From NCBI GenBank assembly GCA_020631815.1, contig JACKGW010000014.1, forward strand, positions 15,089 to 79,088: a stretch of 64,000 bases of DNA, in the 5' to 3' direction. This document shows positions 1 through 8,866 of the stretch, piece after piece. Position 1 is the first letter of the stretch; the number at the start of each line of letters is the position of its first letter. This stretch comes from Planctomycetota bacterium (GTDB lineage Bacteria > Planctomycetota > PLA2 > JAEUHO01). Below the pieces are notes generated by a model, which saw only the letters and a list, made by a program, of their open reading frames with translations, did no database searches and was not told the origin of the DNA. The position numbers and the translations under genes were made by a program.

Positions 1-1233
1 GGCGATGTCGAGGAACGTGCCGTCGCCGCGGCCCAGCCACACCCCGTTGGGGTCCAGCTCGGCGCAGAAGTACACGTCCAGGTTGCCGTCGCGGTTGAGC
101 TCGGTCAGGGACAGGCCCCAGCCGACACCAATGTGGTAGAGGCCCGCGGACGTCGTGATGTCGGGGAACGACGTTGCGGCGTCATCGTTGCGGTGGAGGA
201 ACAGGCCCACGTGGCTGTAGCCCACGTCCAGGTCGAGGTCGTTGTCGACGTCGCCGACCATCACGCCCATGCCCTTGACGCGGGCGTCGAGGCCCACGTC
301 CCTGGCGATCTCGGTGAACACCCACCCATCGGGGCTCGGTCCGTCGTTGCGCCAGAGCACGTTGCGGTTCATCGGCTGCTGATCGGGACCGGGCAGGCCC
401 TTGTCGTTGACGAGGTACAGATCCAGGTCGCCGTCGTCGTCCATGTCGAACCACGCCGTCACGAAGCCGAAGCCCGTCGTGTACTCGATCCCCAAACGTT
501 CGCTGACGTCGGTGAACGTGCCGTCGCCCTCGTTGTGGAACAGACGGTCGCGCTGGGAGTCCACCCAGTCCACGCCCGGGCAGTCCGGGCAGCCCCAGTT
601 GGCCACGTACATGTCGAGCCAGCCGTCGCCGTCGTAGTCGCCGACGGACGCCGTGTAGCCCCTGCCTTCGTCTTCGACCCCGGCGGTGACGGCCACGAAG
701 CCCGTGCCCTGCACGTTTCGGAACAAGACGTTGGCACCCCAGTTGAGGACGTAGAGGTCCTTCCAGCCGTCGTTGTCGTAGTCGAACCACAGCGCGCCGC
801 CCGTGCGGATGTCCGCGAGCGCCACGTCGTCTTGGAGCGGGCTCTCGACGAAGGTGCCATCGCCTTCGTTGCGCCACAGGTGGTTGGGGCCGGAGATGTC
901 GGTGAGGTAGAGGTCCTGGTCGCCGTCGTTGTCGTAGTCGCCCCAGGCCTGGCCTGTGATCAGGTAGGCCTGCGTCCCGGCCGCGGAGTGGTCATGGCTC
1001 GTGGCCATGCCGGAGGACTCCGTGACGTCCTCGAACAAGACGACCGGCGGCTCCGGGGGCGTCTCGGGCTCCGGGGGCGGCGGCGGGGGCGGCGGGGGCT
1101 CAGGTACTTCGGGCGTGGGCTCGGGCGTGGGTGAGGCGCCACTCCCGCCGCCGCCACAGGCGGCCAAGAGGGCGCACAGGACGAGGCACGCACCGTGAAG
1201 CCAGGTCGATCGGCGAAGGGAAGGCTGGGACAT
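1..1233 (-). CDS. FG-GAP/VCBS-repeat lipoprotein (CRTAC1-like), partial
   Basis: The frame is open from an ATG at 1233 down to base 1, so the C-terminus lies outside the window (411 codons seen). The N-terminus is a lipoprotein signal with the lipobox LLAAC followed by Gly residues, then a Pro/Glu-rich linker of about 40 residues. The rest is a run of FG-GAP/VCBS-type repeats, seen as recurring D-Y-D-N-D-G-D and D-F/Y-D-x-D-G-x-x-D/K-L-Y motifs (for example DYDNDGDQDLY and DMDDDGDLDLY). In the family these form calcium-binding blades of an extracellular beta-propeller. It is probably anchored outside the cytoplasmic membrane or on the outer membrane; ligand unknown. The same-strand IPT/TIG lipoprotein lies upstream, separated by a strong hairpin, so the two are probably separate transcripts. 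Confidence 0.85.
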   Translation of the reverse strand, partial: MSQPSLRRSTWLHGACLVLCALLAACGGGGSGASPTPEPTPEVPEPPPPPPPPPEPETPPEPPVVLFEDVTESSGMATSHDHSAAGTQAYLITGQAWGDYDNDGDQDLYLTDISGPNHLWRNEGDGTFVESPLQDDVALADIRTGGALWFDYDNDGWKDLYVLNWGANVLFRNVQGTGFVAVTAGVEDEGRGYTASVGDYDGDGWLDMYVANWGCPDCPGVDWVDSQRDRLFHNEGDGTFTDVSERLGIEYTTGFGFVTAWFDMDDDGDLDLYLVNDKGLPGPDQQPMNRNVLWRNDGPSPDGWVFTEIARDVGLDARVKGMGVMVGDVDNDLDLDVGYSHVGLFLHRNDDAATSFPDITTSAGLYHIGVGWGLSLTELNRDGNLDVYFCAELDPNGVWLGRGDGTFLDIA

Positions 1234-1296
1234 GCGGCCTCCTCGAGGCGCGAGCAGTCGTGTCGATCGGGGCGCTAGAGCTGCGCCGACATGCAA

Positions 1297-1327
1297 ACGA
1301 CGCGCGAGGGCGGGCCTCGCGCGTCGT
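1297..1327 (-). terminator. Hairpin terminator after the IPT/TIG lipoprotein gene
   Basis: A perfect 13-bp inverted repeat (arm ACGACGCGCGAGG) closes over a 5-nt loop. It lies about 60 nt past the stop codon of the gene ending at 1387. Read on the minus strand, the second arm is followed by TTTG, a weak U-tract. The position and symmetry suit an intrinsic terminator. Confidence 0.6.
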
Positions 1328-1386
1328 CCGGGGGGCTGCGGCGGAGCGTCCCGCCGCTGTCCATCGTGGTCGCGCGAGACGCGCTG

Positions 1387-3363
1387 CTACGGACCGGTCG
1401 CCCAGTCGTAGCCGCCGGTGCCATCCGGGTAGAAGAGCACCCAGTCGTTGGCCAAGTCGCTTGCGCCACCGATCTGCTGGTTGGGGCTGACGCCCGAGAA
1501 GTTGGCGCAGGCCGTCCAGTTGACCGTGCTGAAGTCGACCGTGCTGGAGGCCGCCTGGTTGGCGCCCGGCGTAAGGCCGATCAGTCCACCGTTGGTGTCC
1601 GCCATGGCTTGGTGGACCCAGTCGATGCGGCCGGTGTTGTACATGACGATCTGCATCGAGACGTTGCCGGAGTACGTCGGACAGTTGGACCACGTGGCCG
1701 TGGCCGTGCTGCTCTGGGACGAGAAGTAGATGTCCTGACCGCCGTTGCGACCGGGGTAGATGTCACCCCACCAGGGCGCGATGCGCGGGACGCCGCCGAC
1801 GAACGACGAGACGCTCGGCTGGAAGCTCGTGTCGCCACTGGTGAAGCTGATGCTGCCGTTGCTGTTGAAGAAGCAGCTCGAGTAGCTGGTGCCGTAGTAC
1901 GGGAACGAGAACGACATCGTCTGGCTGAACGTGGTGTCGTCGCGGTAGCTGCTGCCCACACCCGTACCCAACGAGTTGTTCCACGCCGGGAGCGAGACCG
2001 ACGGGGCCAAGCTGACCGTCCAGGCGTTGGAGAGGCTCGCCGTGGCGCCGCTGGGGAACGTGGCGAAGACCGATCCCGTCGCGCCGACCGAGGCCAGCGG
2101 GTCCGGGAAGTTGCCCGACATCGTGGTGTTCGAGCCGACGGTGGCGTTGGCCGCGAACGTGGACGACGTGCCGTTGTTGAACGGCGTGCCCGAGCTGGCC
2201 GTGAAGATCAGGCCGACGACGGAACCGGGCGAGCCGAAGTTCTGGCCCGTGAGGCTGAAGCCGACGTTCGGACCGACGGTGTCCCAGGGGTTGGGGCTGC
2301 CGCTGGTGAACGAGCTGGGCGCGAACGACGTAAGGCTCGGCGGGGGCACGAACTGGACCAGCGGCGTGGTGCTGATGGCCGTGGAACCACCCTGGAGCGT
2401 GACGCGCACGTAGGCCAAGCCCGCGACGCTCGGGTTGAGCGGCGGCGTGGTGCCCGTGATCTGCGTGGGGCCATCGACCGTGCCCGGGAAGCTGACCGTC
2501 GCGGACGTGCCGCCGAAGAACGGCGTGCCCGTGGTGGCCTCGAGCGTGATGGTGGCCGTGGTGCCCGTGGGGGCGTAGGCCGTACCCGTGACCTCGTAGG
2601 GAACCGTCTGGCCGCCGGGGATGGTGCTCGGCGAGAAGGCCACGACGGTCGGAATCGGAATCCAGTGCACGAGCGGGCCGCTCGACGTCATCTGCGCGCC
2701 ATCGGGAAGGATCACGGTGACCGTCGCGTCGGTGTCGAACGCGACCTGGCCATCGGGGAACAGACCACTGATCGTGGTGTCGTTCTCGACGGTACCGATC
2801 GTGTTGATGGTGGCCGAGGTGCCGCCCGCGAAGGGGGTGCCCGCCGTCGACGTGAAGCGCACCGTCACGAGGCCGAGCGGGGGCTGGAAGCCCTGGCCCG
2901 AGATCGTGAAGGGCGGCGTCACGCCGGAGCTGACGCTCGGCGGCGTCATGCCCAAGACCTGCTGGAAGACCACGTTGGCGACGGCGCCGTCAGAAGTGAG
3001 CTCGGTGCCGTCACCGAGGATGACCGTGACGATTGCCGCGACGTCGGTGTTGGCGAAGGACGCCGGCGCCGTGCCGCGGATCTGCGTGTCGCTGTCGACC
3101 GTGGCTTCCGTCTCGAACGTGGCCGACGTGCCATTGGCGAACGGCGTGCCCGTCTCGGCGGTGAAGCGCACCGTGACCTTGGACTTGCGGGCTCCGAAGC
3201 CACTGCCGAGGATGCGGAGGGCGGAGCTGCCGTTGGAGTAGAGGGTGGTGGGCTGGAACAGCGTGATGCCTGGGCCTTGCGCCACGGCGCCGTGACTGCC
3301 ACAGCCAGCCGTCGACGCCAGCACTGCTGCGGCGATCATCAGGCTCGTCAGGACTCGGACCAT
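1387..3363 (-). CDS. IPT/TIG-repeat exported lipoprotein with C-terminal adhesion-like domain
   Basis: 658 aa. The ATG at 3363 is chosen because it has AGGGAG just upstream and starts a signal peptide (MVRVLTSLMIAAAVLASTAG-C). Residues about 30-450 hold four tandem IPT/TIG-like immunoglobulin modules. Each carries the signature G-T-P-F-x-x-G-T-S-A/S-T, then T-V-x-x-x-T and a short G-x-x-P. The last 200 residues (from about 460) form a different domain rich in Ser, Thr, Tyr and aromatic residues (YYGTSYSSCFFNSNGS, APWWGDIYPG, WSNCPTYSG). It resembles the NIDO-type domain found in extracellular matrix-like proteins. Likely a cell-surface or secreted structural or adhesive protein. The lipobox is not ideal (STAGC), so simple secretion is an alternative. 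Confidence 0.8.
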   Translation of the reverse strand: MVRVLTSLMIAAAVLASTAGCGSHGAVAQGPGITLFQPTTLYSNGSSALRILGSGFGARKSKVTVRFTAETGTPFANGTSATFETEATVDSDTQIRGTAPASFANTDVAAIVTVILGDGTELTSDGAVANVVFQQVLGMTPPSVSSGVTPPFTISGQGFQPPLGLVTVRFTSTAGTPFAGGTSATINTIGTVENDTTISGLFPDGQVAFDTDATVTVILPDGAQMTSSGPLVHWIPIPTVVAFSPSTIPGGQTVPYEVTGTAYAPTGTTATITLEATTGTPFFGGTSATVSFPGTVDGPTQITGTTPPLNPSVAGLAYVRVTLQGGSTAISTTPLVQFVPPPSLTSFAPSSFTSGSPNPWDTVGPNVGFSLTGQNFGSPGSVVGLIFTASSGTPFNNGTSSTFAANATVGSNTTMSGNFPDPLASVGATGSVFATFPSGATASLSNAWTVSLAPSVSLPAWNNSLGTGVGSSYRDDTTFSQTMSFSFPYYGTSYSSCFFNSNGSISFTSGDTSFQPSVSSFVGGVPRIAPWWGDIYPGRNGGQDIYFSSQSSTATATWSNCPTYSGNVSMQIVMYNTGRIDWVHQAMADTNGGLIGLTPGANQAASSTVDFSTVNWTACANFSGVSPNQQIGGASDLANDWVLFYPDGTGGYDWATGP

Positions 3364-3548
3364 GTGATCTCCCTTCGAGGCGGTGCGGGCATGAGTCCGC
3401 ACCGGCTCGCGTACCCCGCCTCGGCGGGGCGACCGTGAACCATCCCAAGCCCCCAAAGAGTAGCCACAGGGGCCCCGCCGTTCCAGCGCTCGCGCTGGTT
3501 GGAGAAAATCTGCCCAGCTGCGGGCGGTCGGGCCGCCGGGCCCGGGTT

Positions 3549-5315
3549 TCAGGCCATCGGAACGTCCGACACGTCCCCTCGGCGTACCCGGACGCGCGAG
3601 TCGGCCACTTCGAGCCGCAGATCGCAGGACTCCAGCGTGGAGAGACGGTGCGCGATCATCAGCGTCGTGCGCCCCGTCATCAGGCGCTCCAGCGCGTCCA
3701 GCACCTCGGCCTCGGTGCCGGTGTCCAGCGCGCTGGTCGGCTCGTCGAGGATCAGGATGGGGGCGTCCCGGAGGAAGGCCCTGGCCAGCGCCAAGCGCTG
3801 GCGCTCGCCTCCGGACAGGCCGCCGCCCCCCTCGCCGAGCGCGGTGTCGAAGCCCTGCGGAAGGGCTTGGATGAAGGGGAGCGCGGCCGCCTGCCGGGCC
3901 GCCTCCTCGATCTCGCGGCGCGAGGCCCCTGGCCGGCCGTAGGCGATGTTCTCGGCCACGGAGGCCCGGAAGAGGATCGAGTCCTGGAGGACCATCGAGA
4001 GCTGCGCGCGCAGGTCTTTGAGTCGAAAGTCCCTAATGTCGGTGCCGTCCAGGAGCACGCGGCCCTGCTGGGGCTCGTGGAAGCGGGGGAGCAGCCCGAG
4101 CAGCGTGCTCTTGCCAGACCCGGTCGGGCCCGCGATCCCCACGCGGGACCCGGGGGGAATCGTCACGTCGACGTCGATGAGGACCGGGCGCGCCGGGTCG
4201 TAGCCGAAGGTCACGTGCTCGAAGCGGATCTCGCCGCGGGCCCTCTCGAGCGGCAGGGCGTCCGGCTTCTCGGGGGCCTCGGGGGCCTCGTCGAGCACAC
4301 GGTAGACCCGCTCGGCGCTGGCCAGCGCCCCCTGCAGGGCGGCCAAGCGCGTCCCCACCTCGCGCAGCGGCTCGAAGAGCTGGGAGAGGTACGTGAACAC
4401 CATCAGCAGCTCGCCCAGCGTGAGCTGGCCGCTCTGCACGTGGCGAGCGCCGACCCAGAGGATGGCCGCAGCGCCGACGCCGGTGATCACGCCGACGAGG
4501 ATGTCGAACAGCCCGTGCACCCACACGGCGCGCATGGCCGACTGCACGTGCTGCTCACCGCGGTCGCGGTAGCGGGCACTCTCGCGGGCTTCCTGGCCGA
4601 ACGCCTTCACGACGCGCAGTGCCCCGAGCGTCTCGGAGACCACGCCGAGCGCATCGCTCTCCCGCTGGCGCACCTCGGCCCAGCGGCGGCGCAGGCGTCC
4701 GCGGAACAGCTCGGTGAGCCCGAACAGCGCGGGCCCGCCGGCAATCGCGATCCAGGCCAACGTCGCGTCGAGGCGACCGACGGCCACGAGCAGGACCGCG
4801 ACCTTGACCAACGCCGTGGCAAACGGGATGACGCCTTCGACGGCCACGGACTGGATCGAGCCGGCGTCGAACTGCAGCCGATAGATCGAGTCCGCTGCGC
4901 CGGCTCTGTGGTGGTAGCCGAGCGACAGACGCTGGAGGTGGTCGAAGAGCCGCGCTCGGAAGGCCAGCACGAGACGCTGGCCGACCTTGGTGCGCAGCAG
5001 CCAGGCCCCCAGCTGCTGCACCTGCATGAGCAACGCGATCAGCAGGACGGCGCCGACGGCCGCGACCAGCAACGAGTCGGCGCTGCCCTGCCAGGCGTCG
5101 GGAATCACGCGCGCGAGCGCGTCGGGCAGCGGCTTGTCCCCCAGGACGTGGTCCACGACGATCTTGACGGGGATCGGGAACAGCAACGCCAGCGGCGCGG
5201 CCAGCAGGCTGACCACCACGAGCAGCGCAACGCCGCCCCAGAACGGGCGGGCATCAGCGAGCAGGCGCCGGTAGAGCGCGGCGTCGCCGTAGCTGCGGGT
5301 GGGGGACGAGGACAC
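3549..5315 (-). CDS. ABC exporter, fused permease and ATPase (MsbA/lipid A-type)
   Basis: 588 aa, the usual size for a half-transporter that homodimerises. The N-terminal half (about 1-320) is a six-helix ABC transmembrane domain. The C-terminal nucleotide-binding domain shows Walker A GPTGSGKST (396-404), the signature LSGGERQRLALARA, Walker B ILILDEPTSALD and the H-loop IAHRLSTL. This is the layout of lipid, peptide or drug exporters; the substrate cannot be read from the sequence. The gene stands alone between the IPT/TIG lipoprotein and a small exported protein. A second exporter of the same class is at 15449-17260. Confidence 0.92.
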   Translation of the reverse strand: MSSSPTRSYGDAALYRRLLADARPFWGGVALLVVVSLLAAPLALLFPIPVKIVVDHVLGDKPLPDALARVIPDAWQGSADSLLVAAVGAVLLIALLMQVQQLGAWLLRTKVGQRLVLAFRARLFDHLQRLSLGYHHRAGAADSIYRLQFDAGSIQSVAVEGVIPFATALVKVAVLLVAVGRLDATLAWIAIAGGPALFGLTELFRGRLRRRWAEVRQRESDALGVVSETLGALRVVKAFGQEARESARYRDRGEQHVQSAMRAVWVHGLFDILVGVITGVGAAAILWVGARHVQSGQLTLGELLMVFTYLSQLFEPLREVGTRLAALQGALASAERVYRVLDEAPEAPEKPDALPLERARGEIRFEHVTFGYDPARPVLIDVDVTIPPGSRVGIAGPTGSGKSTLLGLLPRFHEPQQGRVLLDGTDIRDFRLKDLRAQLSMVLQDSILFRASVAENIAYGRPGASRREIEEAARQAAALPFIQALPQGFDTALGEGGGGLSGGERQRLALARAFLRDAPILILDEPTSALDTGTEAEVLDALERLMTGRTTLMIAHRLSTLESCDLRLEVADSRVRVRRGDVSDVPMA

Positions 5316-5368
5316 GCCGGGACGCTACCCGAAGGGCGCGCGTCGCGGCGTGTCCGTTCGGTCTGGCA

Positions 5369-5926
5369 TCACCGTGAGGACGGGCGAAGAGCGGGCGCGC
5401 TCTCCGCGTGAAGGACCTCGCGATGAGGAGGCACGGGCGGGTTCAGCGTGACGGGAGCCGGCCCAGGTAGCGGCAAGCGAACCTCGCCCTCGCGCAGGGG
5501 CGGCCGCGGAAGCACCTCGGAGGCCGGGCGCCACACGGCCTTGGCGACATCGCCGCCGGGCGGAGCCAGCGAGACCACGCCCGTCCGGCGATCGAGGCGT
5601 CCTCGCCACACGACGCGCATCTCCTGGCCCTCGGGCAGGAAGCGACCTTGCTGCTCCACGACGAACGCCAGCACGGGGGCCGTGGCCGGCGTCGGGGCGA
5701 CCGGCCGATACTGGAACCGGTCTTCGTCCCAGCGCGAGACGGCGCGGCTGAACATGCGCCGCTCCAGGCCTCGCTCGCGGAGCGGCTCGATCACCTGCTC
5801 GCGGATGCGAACGTCATCGAGCGTCGCATCGGGCGGTGTAGGCCGCGTGGGCGGCGGCATGACCAAGTGGGCGGTGACGACGGCCGAGGCCACGCCTCCG
5901 GCAATCCAAGACAACAACGCACTCAT
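5369..5926 (-). CDS. Small membrane-anchored protein of unknown function
   Basis: 185 aa. The ATG at 5926 follows GAGGAG with short spacing and overlaps the TGA of the DUF2306 gene as ATGA, so the two are probably translationally coupled. The N-terminus (MSALLSWIAGGVASAVVTAH) is one hydrophobic segment and the rest is soluble, Pro- and Arg-rich. A stretch reading RMVVWRGRLDRRTG-like (seen as MRVVWRGRLDRRTGVVSL) looks like a beta-rich fold. I do not recognise the family. Longer readings upstream of 5926 run through the neighbouring gene and were not used. Confidence 0.7.
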   Translation of the reverse strand: MSALLSWIAGGVASAVVTAHLVMPPPTRPTPPDATLDDVRIREQVIEPLRERGLERRMFSRAVSRWDEDRFQYRPVAPTPATAPVLAFVVEQQGRFLPEGQEMRVVWRGRLDRRTGVVSLAPPGGDVAKAVWRPASEVLPRPPLREGEVRLPLPGPAPVTLNPPVPPHREVLHAESAPALRPSSR

Positions 5927-6624
5927 GAGGGACTCCTCGAGGGCTGGGGGCGGCGCACCGCCCGACCGATGACGAGCTCGGCCACGACGAGATCGAGACC
6001 GAACGAGGCCCACACGCCGATCACGTAGGCGTGCGGGACGCGCGCGATCTCGAGGGCCACGAAGAGGACGCGGAAGGACAGGGCCGAGGCCGCAAGCGCG
6101 TAGCTGCGCACCATCCACGCACGATGCGCGACGAAGTCGCGGCGGAGCACCTCACGCAAGCCCAGCGCGGTGGTGCCGAAGAGATAGAGCCCCGTCACGG
6201 CGAAGCCGCTCTGTCCGGCGAAGCCGCCCTTGGCCGTGGGCGCCAGCCAGAGCCCGGTCGGGGCCACGAGCACCAAGACCGACAGCACGTACGTCCAGCC
6301 GAGGGCGCGATGCCAACCCGGATGGCGGCGCAGCAGCTGGCGCGAGAACAGCGGCAGCGCCACGACGAGACAGAGCGCCCCGCCCGCCACGTGGAGGTCG
6401 AAGACGGTGCGCCACACGGGGTCGATCGCGAGAGCACCCTTTTCGTGCAGGAAGGGCATGTCGTCGGCGCCGGCACCGAAGTAGGGCAGCACGTTGGACA
6501 GGAGCAGGGCGGTAAGCCCTCCGACCGCCGCGAAGCCCAGTCCCCTGCCGATCGCCCGGGCGTTGCGGCGTGTGGCGCCGTGAGCCCACGTGCGCGCGTT
6601 GCCCGCGAGAGTTGCCATGGCCAT
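5923..6624 (-). CDS. DUF2306-family integral membrane protein
   Basis: 233 aa. The ATG at 6624 has GGAGG eight bases upstream. The protein has about seven hydrophobic segments (for example GLGFAAVGGLTALLLSNVLP and LCLVVALPLFSRQLL). Conserved features of DUF2306 proteins are visible: a His before the second helix (DLHVAGGALCL), the W-H-R-A-L-G-W-T-Y loop and H-R-A-W-M-V-R-S-Y. The family is found in many bacteria and has no settled function; the conserved His residues suggest haem or metal binding, which is inference. Its stop codon overlaps the start of the following small exported protein. Confidence 0.82.
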   Translation of the reverse strand: MAMATLAGNARTWAHGATRRNARAIGRGLGFAAVGGLTALLLSNVLPYFGAGADDMPFLHEKGALAIDPVWRTVFDLHVAGGALCLVVALPLFSRQLLRRHPGWHRALGWTYVLSVLVLVAPTGLWLAPTAKGGFAGQSGFAVTGLYLFGTTALGLREVLRRDFVAHRAWMVRSYALAASALSFRVLFVALEIARVPHAYVIGVWASFGLDLVVAELVIGRAVRRPQPSRSPS

Positions 6625-6728
6625 GACCAGCGCCTCCGTGCACGAGCAAACGGGGACGACTGGGGGCCGGTCGGCAACCTTCCTGCACGGATCGTGCAAC
6701 GTTCACGCAACGGCGGGCGCATACTCGC

Positions 6729-7607
6729 GTGGTGCTCGCCCGCCCCGACGCTCGCTGGTTCACCCCGCCCTTGGCAACCGCCGAGGTCGAGTCCGCATCG
6801 CTGGCGCTTCGGTTCCTGGGCACGGCAGGCTTCACCGTGCGCTGGGCCGGGCGCACGTTGGTGCTCGATCCCTTCCTGTCGCGCCCCGGTGTGATGCGGA
6901 CCTTGTTCGGTCGGCTACGACCCGACGCTGCAGCCATCGAACGTCACGTGCCGGACGCCGATGACGTCCTCGTGGGTCACGCGCATCACGACCACGTGCT
7001 CGATGCGCCCGAGCTCTGCCGTCGGACGGGGGCGCGCCTGATCGGCAGCCGCGACGTGGCCCACGTCGCGCAGGCCGCCGGGCTGCCGCGCGAGCAGATG
7101 CATGTCGTGAGCGCCGGCGACACGGTCGCGTGCGGCCCTGTCACCGTGCGTGCGCTGCAATCCCGCCACGGGCGTGTCTACGGGCGCGTGCCCTTTCCGG
7201 GTTCGATCCCGGCGCCGCCTCCGTGGCCTGCGCGCCTGCGACGGTTTCGCCATGGCGAGGTGCTGTCGTGGCATCTGGAAGGGCCGGGCGCCAGCGTGGT
7301 GCACGTGGACTCGGCCGACTACGTCGACGAGGCGCTGGAGGGTGTGCGCGCCGACGTGCTGTGCGCGTGCGCGATCGGCTGGACGTGGCGGCCGAAGTAC
7401 GTCGAGGGCCTGATCGAGCGTCTGCGTCCGCGCTACGTGGTGCCTTGCCACTGGGACTCGTTCTTCGGCCCGGTCGAGCGCGCGGCCCGCGTGCTTCCGT
7501 TCTGTCGCCTCGGCGGATTCCTCGACGCGATCCGCACGCAAGGCTCCACGCCGGTGTTGCTCGAGCCCCTGGCGTGGTGGGCGCCCGCGAGGGGTCTGAT
7601 CCCGTGA
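6729..7607 (+). CDS. MBL-fold metal-dependent hydrolase (UlaG/RomA-like)
   Basis: 292 aa from GTG 6729 (a second GTG follows directly; no clear ribosome site). The metallo-beta-lactamase core is seen as the strand LALRFLGTAGFTVRWAG, then the metal motif H-A-H-H-D-H at GHAHHDHVLD. Further ligand candidates are S-R-H-G-R, HVDSADY and the C-terminal PCHWDSFF. The layout is that of the 'beta-lactamase superfamily domain' hydrolases such as UlaG-like or NAPE-PLD-like enzymes, acting on esters, lactones or phosphodiesters. Substrate unknown. The gene diverges from the DUF2306 gene across about 105 bp. Confidence 0.88.
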   Translation: MVLARPDARWFTPPLATAEVESASLALRFLGTAGFTVRWAGRTLVLDPFLSRPGVMRTLFGRLRPDAAAIERHVPDADDVLVGHAHHDHVLDAPELCRRTGARLIGSRDVAHVAQAAGLPREQMHVVSAGDTVACGPVTVRALQSRHGRVYGRVPFPGSIPAPPPWPARLRRFRHGEVLSWHLEGPGASVVHVDSADYVDEALEGVRADVLCACAIGWTWRPKYVEGLIERLRPRYVVPCHWDSFFGPVERAARVLPFCRLGGFLDAIRTQGSTPVLLEPLAWWAPARGLIP

Positions 7608-7636
7608 TGCGGTGTCGCGGTAGCGACGCCGCGGGC

Positions 7637-7698
7637 ACGGGGTCTGACCCCAAGCGAGTGTCGCAGAGCGAAGGGCGCACTACGGTGTCAGACCCCGT
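7637..7698. repeat. Inverted repeat between convergent genes
   Basis: Two perfect 12-bp arms, ACGGGGTCTGAC (7637-7648) and GTCAGACCCCGT (7687-7698), flank a 38-bp spacer. The following bases add a weaker repeat (GTGTCGCAGAGCGAAG against CTTCGCTCGCAGACAC). It lies in the gap between two convergent genes, so it may act as a bidirectional terminator, or it may be a dispersed palindromic repeat unit. Nothing else is visible in 7608-7728. Confidence 0.5.
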
Positions 7699-7728
7699 GT
7701 CAGTGTCGCTTCGCTCGCAGACACGGGT

Positions 7729-8856
7729 TCAGACACCTCCGCGCGCTCCCGCGTCGGTGAGCAGGTACACGGCGAAGGTCGCGAGCCAGTGTTCGCCTTC
7801 GTAGTGGCCGCTGCTGACGTAGGCCAGACCGTGCTCCGCATGACGCTTCGCCGACGCACGGAGGGTCGCGGCGCGCGGGTCGCCGTCGGGTAGCGCGGCG
7901 GCGATCCCGTTCATGGTCCACGCGCGCGTGAGGTCGAGCCCCGCCAAGTGGACCAGATGCCCGTCGGTCACATCGGGCACCTCGACGGGCTCCAGCAGCG
8001 GCCCCAGCGCTCCGCTGGCCAACGAGGGGAAGAAGCCGTCGAGCCACGTCGAGAAGGCCTTCGCATCCAGCACGCGACGCATCAGGTCGGCCTCGTTCAG
8101 CCCCGACGAGAAGAAGTCGAACCCGGACGGCTCGTAGCGCAGCGGGTAGTCGCGGTCGGCGAGGTACCACGCGCGTGCGCGCTCCACCGCAAGGCGTTCC
8201 AGCTCGGCGTCGCCCACGGCGCGCGCGTAGTCGAGGAAGAACGACAACGCGAAGGCCGAGTCGATGTGCAGTCCCGAGCGCAACGGCCAGCGCGAAGCCG
8301 GCAGGAAGCCCTTGGCGAGTCGCACGATCTCCCCTTCGAGGGGCTGGAGCGCCTTCGCCCAGCGGGCCGCACGCGGGTCCTCCCAGGTTCGAAGCTCCTG
8401 GGCGAGGCGCAGGAGCCACGCCCAGCCGTAGGTGCGCTCCCAGGACTTGTTTTCCGGACGGCGGAACCAAGCCGCCTCGACCTCGAGCTTGTCGGGCGTC
8501 AGCTGGTGGTCGAGCAGCTCGACGATGCGCGGCGCGATCGCGGCGTCGGGGTGCAGGCGCAGCAGGCGCACGAGCATCCAGTGCCCATGCACCGCGCTGT
8601 GCCAGTCGAAGCAGCCGAAGAACACCGGGTGGGCCTCGCGCGGTGGCCGCGGGGAGCTGTCGTCCAGGTACACGTGCCCGGTCTTGTTCGGGTACTCGCG
8701 CGGGATGCCGGCCAGCGCCAAGGCCGCGAAGGCCTCCACCTGCTGCGGGGAGAGCGACGAAGCCGGTCGGGGCATGGTGGGCTCCTCGGCGCGGCCCGTG
8801 GCCGCGAGCAGCACGACGAACGGGACGAGCAGGCAGCGGCGGAGTCTCGTGCGCAT
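7729..8856 (-). CDS. DUF2891 family exported protein
   Basis: 375 aa from ATG 8856, which begins a signal peptide (MRTRLRRCLLVPFVVLLAATGRA). Longer readings give an Arg-rich non-coding-like N-terminus. The body carries the DUF2891 hallmarks: E-Y-P-N-K-T-G-H-V, HPVFFGCFDWHSAVHGHW, TYGWAWLLRLAQEL and SGLHIDSAFALSFFLDYAR. The alpha-helical build suggests an (alpha/alpha) toroid enzyme fold. The reaction is not known. Stands alone, 10 bp after the MtfA-like gene on the same strand, so the two could share a transcript. Confidence 0.87.
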   Translation of the reverse strand: MRTRLRRCLLVPFVVLLAATGRAEEPTMPRPASSLSPQQVEAFAALALAGIPREYPNKTGHVYLDDSSPRPPREAHPVFFGCFDWHSAVHGHWMLVRLLRLHPDAAIAPRIVELLDHQLTPDKLEVEAAWFRRPENKSWERTYGWAWLLRLAQELRTWEDPRAARWAKALQPLEGEIVRLAKGFLPASRWPLRSGLHIDSAFALSFFLDYARAVGDAELERLAVERARAWYLADRDYPLRYEPSGFDFFSSGLNEADLMRRVLDAKAFSTWLDGFFPSLASGALGPLLEPVEVPDVTDGHLVHLAGLDLTRAWTMNGIAAALPDGDPRAATLRASAKRHAEHGLAYVSSGHYEGEHWLATFAVYLLTDAGARGGV

Positions 8857-8866
8857 GCGCCGGATG

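Noticed and set aside
3435..5411. Long plus-strand ORF opposite the ABC exporter
   Set aside because: The translation is Arg/Glu/Gln-rich without domains and mirrors the real ABC gene. This is typical of antisense frames in 70% GC DNA, as are 54447-57041 and 27242-28723.
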